Position numbers and translations under genes: made by a program. Shown here in pieces: positions 35,491 to 43,701 of a stretch of DNA of 64,000 nucleotides; positions within the stretch are counted from its first letter, which is position 1; each line of letters starts with the position of its first letter. The DNA comes from an uncultured Pelagibacteraceae bacterium. Lineage in GTDB: Bacteria; Pseudomonadota; Alphaproteobacteria; Pelagibacterales; Pelagibacteraceae. The stretch lies in assembly GCA_902614055.1 (NCBI GenBank), contig CACMJX010000001.1, forward strand, positions 1-64,000, written 5' to 3'. A model generated the notes under the pieces. That model did no database searches and had not been told where the DNA came from. It saw nothing but the letters and a program-made list of their open reading frames with translations.

Positions 35491-37020
35491 CTATTTCCAA
35501 GTTATATTCCACAACCTTGGATATCCGTCAGGATCCAGTTTGAAGTCAATTGATTTGCTAGATAAAACTCCTTCAGAATACGACCATAAAGGTACCCAAT
35601 AAGCTTGATCAGCAATCAGCTTTAGACCTTGCGCATATAAACTTTTTCTTTTTTCCACATCTAAAGTTTGTTCAGCACCAAGCATCAACTCATTTACTTT
35701 TGGATCTCCAGATAGATTTCTGTCTCCTTTTGCAGGATCTCTCCAATGTATGTTAGAAATTGTTGCTGTATCTGGAGATGCAGTTGAACCCCATGTTCCA
35801 AAATAAGCTCTGATCTCTCTATTTTTTCTTGCTTTATTTAATGCAGAGAGTTTTCCGTGCTTTAAATTGACTTTGATACCAACTTTACCAAGATCTTCAG
35901 CCATTGCTTGGGCAGCTTCTTTGTCTCTATATGACCACAAATCAAGATCAAATCCATTTGGATAACCTGCTTTAGCTAAAAGTTTTTTTGCTCCTTCTGG
36001 ATTATATTCGTATTTTTTTACATCTTGAAAACACCCAAATACTACAGGGTTGCAAGCTGTATGCACTGCTTTTGCTGGGCCACCTATAAGGTTTTTTGCG
36101 ATACTATCTCTATTAATCGCATGGTTCATTGCTCTTCTTACATCAAGTTTAGTAATAGGATTTCCCTCACCTGAGTATCCTCCTGCATCAAGAACTAAAA
36201 AACCAACACGTAAACTTGGACCAAGCTGGTAGTCAGCTTTCCCAGTTTTAGCCATTGCTTCCCCAATGTCTTTCTTTACATTATACATCCAATGAATTCC
36301 ACCACTCATCAATTCTGCTTGCTGAGTTCCCATATCAGGAATTGAACGAATAATAACATTTTTAATTGCAGGCTTACCTTTTGGTCCACCGTAATAATCA
36401 TCGTTTCTTACAAGTACTACTTCAACACCAGGATCAAACGATACCACTTTATAAGGTCCAGTTCCGTTTAACTCATTTAACTGAGCACTATCGTTCCAGT
36501 TACCCTCAGTTCCCATAATACCATTTTTTCTGATTTTAATTCGGTACAAGTCATTAAAAAGATTTGCATATGGATACTTAGATTTAAATCTAACTGAATG
36601 TGTTCCTGTTTTTTCAATACTTTCCATCCATCCTTTTATTTTTTTACTTCTTCTGTTTTTTTCGTTTTTTACAATAAAATTGTAAGTGTATACTACGTCA
36701 TCTGCAGTTACATTAGATCCATCATGAAATTTTGCATTCTTTCTCAAATTTATATCTATAGTAGTATCGTCTACAATTTTATAGTCAGATGCAATATCTG
36801 GTACATAAGATAAATCTTCTCTATTGACATAGAATAGTCCACTATCAATCATGTCTCCTAAAATTAAAAACTCTGTTTTTGTTCCATAATGATAATCTAA
36901 TTGTGTTAACTCCCTTGAAAATGCAGCAACAAAAGTATCATCTGATTTGTCAGCAAAAACATTAATTGGAAACATTAATGAGATTAATAATGTTAATATT
37001 AATGATTTTAATTTACTCAT
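35491..37020 (-). CDS. Peptide/nickel-type ABC transporter substrate-binding protein
   Basis: A 509-residue family 5 solute-binding protein with a signal peptide (residues 1-23, ending in VFADKS). NLRKNAKFHDGSNVTADDVVYTYN near residue 100 is the SBP_bac_5 signature. The ligand may be a peptide, nickel chelate or other small compound; sequence gives no clear choice. It heads the operon, has a strong Shine-Dalgarno site and a 105-base divergent upstream region, and is followed by the hairpin before the permease genes, as expected for a protein needed in excess. Confidence 0.92.
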   Translation of the reverse strand: MSKLKSLILTLLISLMFPINVFADKSDDTFVAAFSRELTQLDYHYGTKTEFLILGDMIDSGLFYVNREDLSYVPDIASDYKIVDDTTIDINLRKNAKFHDGSNVTADDVVYTYNFIVKNEKNRRSKKIKGWMESIEKTGTHSVRFKSKYPYANLFNDLYRIKIRKNGIMGTEGNWNDSAQLNELNGTGPYKVVSFDPGVEVVLVRNDDYYGGPKGKPAIKNVIIRSIPDMGTQQAELMSGGIHWMYNVKKDIGEAMAKTGKADYQLGPSLRVGFLVLDAGGYSGEGNPITKLDVRRAMNHAINRDSIAKNLIGGPAKAVHTACNPVVFGCFQDVKKYEYNPEGAKKLLAKAGYPNGFDLDLWSYRDKEAAQAMAEDLGKVGIKVNLKHGKLSALNKARKNREIRAYFGTWGSTASPDTATISNIHWRDPAKGDRNLSGDPKVNELMLGAEQTLDVEKRKSLYAQGLKLIADQAYWVPLWSYSEGVLSSKSIDFKLDPDGYPRLWNITWK

Positions 37021-37023
37021 ATT

Positions 37024-37030
37024 TCCTCCT
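37024..37030 (-). promoter_or_regulatory. Strong Shine-Dalgarno site of the substrate-binding protein gene
   Basis: AGGAGGA on the minus strand lies three bases before the ATG at 37020. Such full sites are rare here, and it fits high expression of a periplasmic binding protein. Confidence 0.7.
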
Positions 37031-37125
37031 CAATTCCTTATAAGTTAACATCAAAATAGAAAAATTAAAATATTACTTTATTTTTTTTGTTATATTTATA
37101 TGAAATAATTAATAGTTTTGTAAAA

Positions 37126-38490
37126 ATGAAAAATATAAAGAATATTGAGCCAGAGTATTTGCTACTTAAAAATAACTTGTGGCAAAGTTACGCAAACGTT
37201 GAGGCTGAAATGGCTATAGCTCAGAGTCAAGTTGGAATTATTCCAAAACAGGCTGCAATTATCATTAAAAAAAAATCTAATTTTTCAAAAAAAAATTTTA
37301 CAGAAGTTGAAAAATTACAAAAAAAAAACAAAAAAACTATTTTATCAATTGTTAAAGTTTTATCAAAAAAAAGTGGAGAGTTTGGTGGATATGTTCATTG
37401 GGGTGGCACAACACGTAATATCATTGATACAGGAAATAAACTTATATTTAGAGAGATACATAGATCAATCCTTAAAGAATTATCAATCTCCATTAAAAAA
37501 CTCTCGATTATATGTAAAAAAAACTCAGACGTACCCATGATGGCGCGAACAATGGCAAAAAATGCATTACCTATAAGTTTTGGATTTAAAATAGCTGGAT
37601 GGTTAGAAAGTTTAATCAGATTAGATAAAAGATTTATAAGTGCTGAAAAAAATTATTTTACTTTATTTTTTGGTGGAGCGGTTGGCGCTATGCATGGATA
37701 TAAAAATAAAGGTAAAAAATTTACAAACCAATTAGCTAAAAATTTAGGATTTTCGAATTCGTTAGTTCCTAACAGAGTATCTTTAGAAACAAGTATTGAT
37801 TTTATAAATTCACTATCATTTCTTGGTGTTGTTATTGGTAAAATTTCAAATGATATATATATGCTCATGCAACAAAGCATTGACGAACTATCTGAAAAGC
37901 AGGGTAAAAATCAAATAGGCAGCTCCACTATGCCTCATAAAGTAAATGCCTATACTATATATCAGGTTTTAAGGGATGCATCTTTATTAAGAGGAAAGGC
38001 ATCAGGTTTATCAGATAGCGCATTAACGCTTTTTGAGGGAGACTCAAAAAACGACTTCGTATTAGAAGAAATTTTGAAGGACTCACTTATTTTATCATTT
38101 AATTTATTAAAAAATTTCAATTTATTGTTAAGCAAATTAATTATTAACAAAAAAAAAATGTTAGAAAATTTGATCAAAGAAAAAGAGTATATCGCCTCTG
38201 AAAATATAATGTACAAGTTGGGTAAAAAAATTGGCAGACAAAGATCTCATGCATTAATTAATAAAATAATAAAAAATTCAATTTATAATAAAAAATCTAT
38301 TATGAGTGAGTTATTAAAAAATAAAGAGATTAATAAATATATAAATAATAAACAAATTAAAAAACTTCTAAATCCATTAGATTATCTAGGTGACAGCAAA
38401 TCTATTAGTTTATCAACTTACATTTACTCTTTGAGATATCTTAAAAATATTCAAATTAGAGTAAAAAAAAGAAATTTAAGTGTATTTTAG
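37126..38490 (+). CDS. Fumarase/aspartase superfamily lyase, adenylosuccinate lyase/PcaB-like
   Basis: From ATG 37126 the product has 454 residues; an upstream ATG at 37087 would add 13 residues that look non-conserved. The superfamily signature GSSTMPHKVNAYT is near residue 268, and VHWGGTTRNIIDTGN near 93 and NDIYMLMQQSIDEL near 243 agree. It could be a 3-carboxymuconate cycloisomerase-like or adenylosuccinate lyase-like enzyme; the true purB is expected elsewhere. The C-terminus is very lysine- and asparagine-rich. It is divergent from the ABC importer, so a joint catabolic role is possible but unproven. Confidence 0.75.
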   Translation: MKNIKNIEPEYLLLKNNLWQSYANVEAEMAIAQSQVGIIPKQAAIIIKKKSNFSKKNFTEVEKLQKKNKKTILSIVKVLSKKSGEFGGYVHWGGTTRNIIDTGNKLIFREIHRSILKELSISIKKLSIICKKNSDVPMMARTMAKNALPISFGFKIAGWLESLIRLDKRFISAEKNYFTLFFGGAVGAMHGYKNKGKKFTNQLAKNLGFSNSLVPNRVSLETSIDFINSLSFLGVVIGKISNDIYMLMQQSIDELSEKQGKNQIGSSTMPHKVNAYTIYQVLRDASLLRGKASGLSDSALTLFEGDSKNDFVLEEILKDSLILSFNLLKNFNLLLSKLIINKKKMLENLIKEKEYIASENIMYKLGKKIGRQRSHALINKIIKNSIYNKKSIMSELLKNKEINKYINNKQIKKLLNPLDYLGDSKSISLSTYIYSLRYLKNIQIRVKKRNLSVF

Positions 38491-38494
38491 AAAA

Positions 38495-39382
38495 TCAATT
38501 TTGAAGATCATCTTTAAATTTCTTCTCATTTTTATTTAAGGCATCTCTGTATGCTATATAGCTAACAGACAATATTACTATCATACCTCCAATCCAAGTC
38601 CATACATCAGGAATTTCTAAAAATATTGTATATCCAATTATTGATGTCCATATCAACTTAGTGAACCTAAATGGCATTACGAAACTTGTTTCTGCTAACT
38701 CCAAAGCTTTATTTGAACAAAACATAACAATGGTTCCGCATAAAGCGATACAAACTAATAATAGTGATTGATTGAAATTTGGAGTTTGCCAATTAAATAA
38801 GGCTATAATAAATAAAATTGGACTTATAATAGTTAATCCATAGGTCATTATGGTAATTACGCTGTCTGTTTTGGTCAAATATTTAACAATTATTATTACA
38901 AATGCGAACATAAATGTTGCTGTTATAATTATTAGTGAGCCTAATTCTAATTCTATAAAACCTGGTCTTAAAACAATTAAAATTCCGATAAATCCAATTA
39001 GAAGACCAATCGTTCTGTGAATTTTTATAACCTCTTTCAAAATTATAATCGATAAAACTGTTGCGTATAATGGAACAGCAAAAGTTAAAGCTGCTGCTTT
39101 TTCTAATGCGATAAGGCTTATACCAGTGAAAGTTAATAGCATCGATATTGAATTAATAGTACCTCTCAATAAATGAATTTTTAAATTTTTTGTTTTAAAA
39201 ACATTAATTTTACTTTTGATAATTATTGGTGAGAGAATTATCAGGCCAAGAAAAGCTCTAAAGAAAGCAATCATGTAAGTGTTTAATTCAGATGATAAAT
39301 ATTTAATAATTAGGAACATTATTGATGATGCCAAGGTTCCGCAAATGGTCAGAATTATTACGTATAACTTAATATTATTCAT
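38495..39382 (-). CDS. DMT-family (EamA) transporter
   Basis: The 295-residue membrane protein has ten predicted helices in two EamA repeats. FFRAFLGLIILSP near residue 40 and the second-repeat FTKLIWTSIIGYTIFLEIPDVWTWIGGMIVILS near 240 are typical of drug/metabolite exporters of the RhaT/SAM-transporter group. Substrate is unknown. Its end is four bases from the convergent lyase gene. Confidence 0.85.
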   Translation of the reverse strand: MNNIKLYVIILTICGTLASSIMFLIIKYLSSELNTYMIAFFRAFLGLIILSPIIIKSKINVFKTKNLKIHLLRGTINSISMLLTFTGISLIALEKAAALTFAVPLYATVLSIIILKEVIKIHRTIGLLIGFIGILIVLRPGFIELELGSLIIITATFMFAFVIIIVKYLTKTDSVITIMTYGLTIISPILFIIALFNWQTPNFNQSLLLVCIALCGTIVMFCSNKALELAETSFVMPFRFTKLIWTSIIGYTIFLEIPDVWTWIGGMIVILSVSYIAYRDALNKNEKKFKDDLQN

Positions 39383-39438
39383 TGATAAGACTTATTTCTA
39401 TACCAAATAAAACTAATTCAAAGTAATGGAAATGAATT

Positions 39439-40515
39439 CTAGATATTTGATGGTCTCAATTTATTTCTTAATTCGTCAATAGGCTTTAGAGAGTTGCCTG
39501 ATTTATAATGCCAAAATGTCCATCCATTACAACTATCTGTACCAATAATTTTTGCTGCCACTTTATGGATTGATCCTTCTGATTGTTGATATTTTATACT
39601 TCCATCCACCATAATTTTAGCATTTACTTTTTTCTTTTGATCATAAATTTCTGTTCCAGGTTTAATTAAGCCCATTTCAACTAATGATCCAAAAGGAATT
39701 CTTGGTTTAGATCTATTATTTTGAAGTGTATCCAGATATTCATCTTTTATGATATTTGTATTTTCTAATCTTTCCTTTGCAGCATCGAAATAATATTTTT
39801 CTTTTTCAATTCCAAAATACTTTCTACCTAATTTTTTAGAAACAACAGCCGTAGTACCCGATCCTAAAAATGGATCTAAAATAAAATCATTTTTATTTGA
39901 TGAGGCTAATATTATTCTATGGAGTAACGCTTCTGGTTTTTGAGTAGAATGGACTTTTTTTCCATTATTTTTTAATCTTTCTTTTCCGTTACAGATTGGG
40001 AAACTCCATGTGGATCTCATCTGCAGGTCATCATTTAAACATTTTAATGATTGATAATTAAAAGTATATTTAGATCCTTCGCTCTTTGAGGCCCAAATAA
40101 GCGTTTCATGTGCATTGGTAAACCTCGTTCCTCTAAAATTTGGCATTGGGTTATTTTTATTCCAAATTACATCATTTAGTATCCAAAAACCCAGATTTTG
40201 GATCGTAGTGCCAACTCTAAATATATTATGGTAGCTACCTATAGCCCAAATTGTTCCATCCTTTTTTAAAATTCTTTTACATTCTTTTAACCACTCAAAA
40301 GTAAATTCATCATAGCTTTTAAAACTTTCAAATTGATCCCATTTATCATTAACAGCATCCACTTTAGACCTATCTGGTCTACTTAATTCTTTTTTTAATT
40401 GAAGGTTATAGGGAGGGTCAGCGAATATAAGATCAAAAGTTTCGTCAGGAATTTTTTTTAATTCCTTTAAACTGTCTCCATTAATAATTTTATTTTTTAA
40501 AGTTTTAACACTCAT
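39439..40515 (-). CDS. ccrM: Adenine DNA methyltransferase, CcrM type (GANTC)
   Basis: A 358-residue beta-class N6-adenine methyltransferase: DPPY at residues 33-36 precedes the SAM motif FLGSG at 216-220. The conserved GTEIYDQKKKVNAKIMVDGSI and GSIHKVAAKI in the C-terminal domain (about residues 260-350) are the added CcrM domain. CcrM methylates GANTC after replication and controls cell-cycle genes in alphaproteobacteria. Four GANTC sites cluster in the 77 bases around its upstream gap. It has no restriction partner nearby, in keeping with a solitary regulator. Confidence 0.93.
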   Translation of the reverse strand: MSVKTLKNKIINGDSLKELKKIPDETFDLIFADPPYNLQLKKELSRPDRSKVDAVNDKWDQFESFKSYDEFTFEWLKECKRILKKDGTIWAIGSYHNIFRVGTTIQNLGFWILNDVIWNKNNPMPNFRGTRFTNAHETLIWASKSEGSKYTFNYQSLKCLNDDLQMRSTWSFPICNGKERLKNNGKKVHSTQKPEALLHRIILASSNKNDFILDPFLGSGTTAVVSKKLGRKYFGIEKEKYYFDAAKERLENTNIIKDEYLDTLQNNRSKPRIPFGSLVEMGLIKPGTEIYDQKKKVNAKIMVDGSIKYQQSEGSIHKVAAKIIGTDSCNGWTFWHYKSGNSLKPIDELRNKLRPSNI

Positions 40516-40531
40516 TTTTAAATATTAATTA

Positions 40532-40608
40532 GACTCCAGAGAAGAGTCTGCGTCAACCTGTGATTGAATTATTTTGAGTCTAATTGTTACTATTTTTTTT
40601 TAAGACTC
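40532..40608. promoter_or_regulatory. Cluster of four GANTC sites upstream of ccrM
   Basis: GACTC at 40532-40536, GAGTC at 40544-40548, GAGTC at 40576-40580 and GACTC at 40604-40608. They form two nested inverted pairs: AGACTC...GAGTCT with a 7-base loop (40531-40549) and TTGAGTCT...AGACTCAA (40574-40610). The first three lie in the 74-base gap before ccrM and the last inside the 3' end of rnhB. They suggest that the methylation state feeds back on ccrM, as shown for the Caulobacter gene. Confidence 0.6.
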
Positions 40609-41168
40609 AATATGTTGTGTATTGGATTGAATGTTTTTCGATGAAATCTTGTTATTCCATATTTTCTAATAGCGTTAATATGATCTTTGGTTCCATAACC
40701 TGCATTTGAGTCCCATTTGTATTTTTTGAAACTTTCTGACATTTTGAACATCAGTTTATCTCTTGAAACTTTTGCAATTATTGATGCTGCTGATATTTCT
40801 TTAATTTTTTGGTCTCCCTTAATTATTGTTTTAACAAGATAATTTCTTAATTCAGGTGATTTATTTCCATCAATAAGTACTAAATTTGGTTTAACTTTTA
40901 GTTTTCTTATAGCTCTTTTCATGGCTAATAAACTTGCATTTAAAATATTAAGTTTTTCTATTTCCTTTACTGAGGCAGATCCTATTGCCCAAGTAGAATT
41001 TTTTTTTATATATTTTGCTAATTTTTCTCTATCAATCATATTTAACTTTTTTGAATCTTTGATCTCTTTCTTTTTAATATTTTTTTTAAGAATAACAGCT
41101 GCAGCATATACTGGACCAATTAAACTTCCTCTACCAACTTCATCAACTCCAGCTATAATTTTTTTCAT
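40590..41168 (-). CDS. rnhB: Ribonuclease HII
   Basis: The 192-residue protein starts with AGVDEVGRGSLIGPVYAAAV, the RNase HII motif with catalytic D8 and E9; LIDGN near residue 98 and the D in KVSRDKLM near 133 complete the site. It excises ribonucleotides from DNA. Its ATG shares an A with the stop of a 44-codon ORF just upstream (TAATG), so translation may be coupled. It lies upstream of ccrM with 74 bases between. Confidence 0.95.
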   Translation of the reverse strand: MKKIIAGVDEVGRGSLIGPVYAAAVILKKNIKKKEIKDSKKLNMIDREKLAKYIKKNSTWAIGSASVKEIEKLNILNASLLAMKRAIRKLKVKPNLVLIDGNKSPELRNYLVKTIIKGDQKIKEISAASIIAKVSRDKLMFKMSESFKKYKWDSNAGYGTKDHINAIRKYGITRFHRKTFNPIHNILSLKKK

Positions 41169-41302
41169 TAAGTAACAAAAAAATGATATAAAAGTACTCC
41201 AACAATCAAACCTTTAATAAAAGTAATCCACAATAATCCATAATTTGAAAGATTAAGTTTTTCTCTCCACCAATTTATATATTTTTTATGTATTTCTATC
41301 AT
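41168..41302 (-). CDS. 44-residue single-pass membrane protein coupled to rnhB, hypothetical
   Basis: ATG at 41302 opens a frame of 44 codons. The product begins MIEIHKKYINWWREKL (amphipathic, basic), then a hydrophobic stretch (about residues 24-44, ITFIKGLIVGVLLYHFFVT). Its TAA overlaps the rnhB ATG as TAATG, and its start is seven bases after the uracil-DNA glycosylase stop, so it fills the gap exactly. No family is recognised. The tight packing supports a real gene, but short frames like this can arise by chance. Confidence 0.6.
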   Translation of the reverse strand: MIEIHKKYINWWREKLNLSNYGLLWITFIKGLIVGVLLYHFFVT

Positions 41303-41309
41303 CTTAAAG

Positions 41310-42014
41310 TTAGACTGATATTCTTAATTCATCAATTTTCTTCCTGATTTGTTTTAAATCAGCCCAAGAATATTTTTTTTGTTCAGCTTGCCTTAATAAA
41401 TATGCTGGGTGAAATGTGATCATTGTCAAGTATGTTTTATTATGAATGATTAAATCTTTCCAAACACCTCTTTCTTTAGAAATTTTTATCTTAGATCCAA
41501 AAAGTGATTCCATGGCTGTACTACCCATCAGAATTAAAATTTTAGGATCAATAATTGAAATATGTTTTCGAAGAAAATTCGAATATCTATTAATTTCTGA
41601 AGGTTCAGGCTTTCTGTTATTTGGTGGCCGATAGTTAACTACATTAGTTATATAAATATTACTTCTTTTTATTTGAATAGCCTGTAACATTTTATTCAAT
41701 AATACCCCAGCGTCTCCCACAAATGGCCTCCCTCGCTCGTCTTCTTTTTGGCCTGGACCTTCACCGATTACCATAATTTTACTCTCGCTGTTCCCATCAG
41801 CAAATACTAATTGTGTTGCATTATTCTTTAGTTCACAATTATCTATATTTTCGATTTCATTCTTTAATTCTAAAAGAAGTTTTTTTTTATCTTCTAGCTG
41901 TGGTTTAGTTTTAAGTCTGTTAATTGGCTTATCATTAAATATATATTCAATTTCATTTGAGTTAAGATTTTCAAGGTTTAATATGTCATTTTGATTTTTG
42001 AGATTTAAAGTCAT
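41310..42014 (-). CDS. Uracil-DNA glycosylase, family 4-like
   Basis: From ATG 42014 the product has 234 residues; the open frame extends to 42107 but would run into the divergent TPR gene. Motif A GEGPGQKEDERGRPFVG near residue 86, NVVNYRPPNNRKPEP near 125 and motif B FHPAYLLR near 204 place it in the UDG superfamily near family 4. NCELKNNATQLVFADG before motif A has only one cysteine, and the usual KCRPP cysteine is Y, so the iron-sulfur ligands of classic family 4 seem missing. This form resembles other alphaproteobacterial members. Confidence 0.85.
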   Translation of the reverse strand: MTLNLKNQNDILNLENLNSNEIEYIFNDKPINRLKTKPQLEDKKKLLLELKNEIENIDNCELKNNATQLVFADGNSESKIMVIGEGPGQKEDERGRPFVGDAGVLLNKMLQAIQIKRSNIYITNVVNYRPPNNRKPEPSEINRYSNFLRKHISIIDPKILILMGSTAMESLFGSKIKISKERGVWKDLIIHNKTYLTMITFHPAYLLRQAEQKKYSWADLKQIRKKIDELRISV

Positions 42015-42024
42015 AAGTTTAAAT

Positions 42025-43698
42025 ATGAAAATTTTACTAATAATTTTATCATTTTTAGCACTGCAGACCAGTACATATTCAAGTACTTCTGAAGATAATA
42101 AATTCAATCAAAAGTATCTATCTAATTATTTTTCTGCTTTAGTTTCATCAGGTAATCAAAAAAATGAGGCAGCACTTGATTATTTTAATTCTTCAAAATT
42201 TCTTATCCAAAAACATGATGATTTTTTAAAAAAGTATGTATTTTCACTAGTTTTAAATGGACAAGTTAAAAAAGGAATAGACCAAATAAAAATTTCAAAA
42301 AATGATATTAATTCAAACACCTTTGAGCTTAACCTTCTCCTTTTAGTTGATAGCTTTAAGAAAAAAGATTTTAAACAAGCCAATAAAAGAATCAAAGAAT
42401 TTCAAATGAACAAAGATGATGGAACTTACGAATATGTAATTTACAAAATTTTAAAAGATTTTAATTATCTGTTTCTTAAAAAAGAGGCAGTTGAAGATAA
42501 CAAATATGGATCATTAAGTTTAATTTCAACTGCTTTTCAGAATTGTTATTTAAATTCACAAAAAACAAATTCATATTTTGAAAGGTTATTAAATAGCTCT
42601 GAGGGAGATTATTCGAGATACATGTTTTTTTATTTTGCAAATCTGATTGAGAATAAAGAACTTAAAAAAGTTAATGAAGTATCTAAAAGAATTGAACCTT
42701 TAGGAGATAGTATATTATTACATCAAATCAAAGATTGGATCGATAATGAAGATTATAAAAAATTTAAAACTCATTTCTCTTGTAATAATGGAAATGATAT
42801 TTTGGCTGAGATTTTTTATTTAGTATCTAATTTATTTTCTACTCAAAATATTTTTGATCAATCAAATTTTTATTTAAGAATATCAGAATACCTTAATCCT
42901 AAATTTTATTTCAATCGGACTTTGATTGCTGAAAATTATTACTTAAATAAGAATAATTACCAAGCTAATAGAATTTTAGAAGATTTCAAAAAAAAAGATA
43001 AATTATATTTTTGGTATAAAACAAAAAAGATTGGGAGAATACTATCTGAAGATAAATCAGAAGAAGAAGCTGCAATTTATATTAAAAAGCATTTCAATTC
43101 TATAAAGTCTCCAACCTTAAAAATCCTTTATGACTATGCGAATATTAATAAGGGTTTTGAAAATTATGAAATTGCTATTGAATATTACACCGAATTAATG
43201 AAAAAAGTTGAAAAGAATTCTTATGCACTCTCCAGGATCCTATACAGAAGAGGAAGCAGCTATGAAAGGATGGGAAATTATGAAAAAGCGGACAAAGATA
43301 TGTTGGAGAGTTTAAAAATATATCCTAATGAACCGTATACTATGAATTATCTTGCTTATAGTTGGCTAGAGAGAAATCACAAAATAGATGAAGCAATAGA
43401 AATGATACAGTCGGCCTATAAACAAAAAAAAGATGATCCATATATAACAGATTCTGTTGGTTGGGGATATTATTTGATTGGTGATTATATTAATGCTGAA
43501 AAATACCTAAAAAGAGCTTTGCAGCTTATGCCAGACGATCCAATTGTTAACGATCATTATGGTGATGTTCTTTGGAAACTAAATAAAAAACTACAAGCAA
43601 ATTATTATTGGCGGGCTGTATTAGATCTAGAGGAAACAGAAGATAAAATGAAATCAAAAATAAAATCTAAGTTATTAGAGGGATTAAAAAAATCATAA
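42025..43698 (+). CDS. Exported TPR-repeat protein
   Basis: From ATG 42025 the product has 557 residues with a signal peptide (about residues 1-19, MKILLIILSF then SSTSED). Tetratricopeptide repeats occupy the C-terminal part, for example SYERMGNYEKADKDMLESL and VGWGYYLIGDYINAEKYLKRAL (about residues 410-520). The latter pattern is typical of large alphaproteobacterial TPR proteins encoded upstream of ispE. It probably acts as a periplasmic scaffold; no partner is visible. It is cotranscribed with ispE (3-base gap). Confidence 0.85.
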   Translation: MKILLIILSFLALQTSTYSSTSEDNKFNQKYLSNYFSALVSSGNQKNEAALDYFNSSKFLIQKHDDFLKKYVFSLVLNGQVKKGIDQIKISKNDINSNTFELNLLLLVDSFKKKDFKQANKRIKEFQMNKDDGTYEYVIYKILKDFNYLFLKKEAVEDNKYGSLSLISTAFQNCYLNSQKTNSYFERLLNSSEGDYSRYMFFYFANLIENKELKKVNEVSKRIEPLGDSILLHQIKDWIDNEDYKKFKTHFSCNNGNDILAEIFYLVSNLFSTQNIFDQSNFYLRISEYLNPKFYFNRTLIAENYYLNKNNYQANRILEDFKKKDKLYFWYKTKKIGRILSEDKSEEEAAIYIKKHFNSIKSPTLKILYDYANINKGFENYEIAIEYYTELMKKVEKNSYALSRILYRRGSSYERMGNYEKADKDMLESLKIYPNEPYTMNYLAYSWLERNHKIDEAIEMIQSAYKQKKDDPYITDSVGWGYYLIGDYINAEKYLKRALQLMPDDPIVNDHYGDVLWKLNKKLQANYYWRAVLDLEETEDKMKSKIKSKLLEGLKKS

Positions 43699-43701
43699 TT
43701 A

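Noticed and set aside
37232-37540. 102-codon plus-strand frame inside the lyase gene
   Set aside because: It is a frame-shifted shadow produced by poly-A tracts; Lys/Leu/Gln-rich and without a start signal.
40574-40610. Terminator of rnhB formed by TTGAGTCT/AGACTCAA
   Set aside because: The stem has a 21-base loop and no T run after it on the minus strand; the GANTC content explains the symmetry better.
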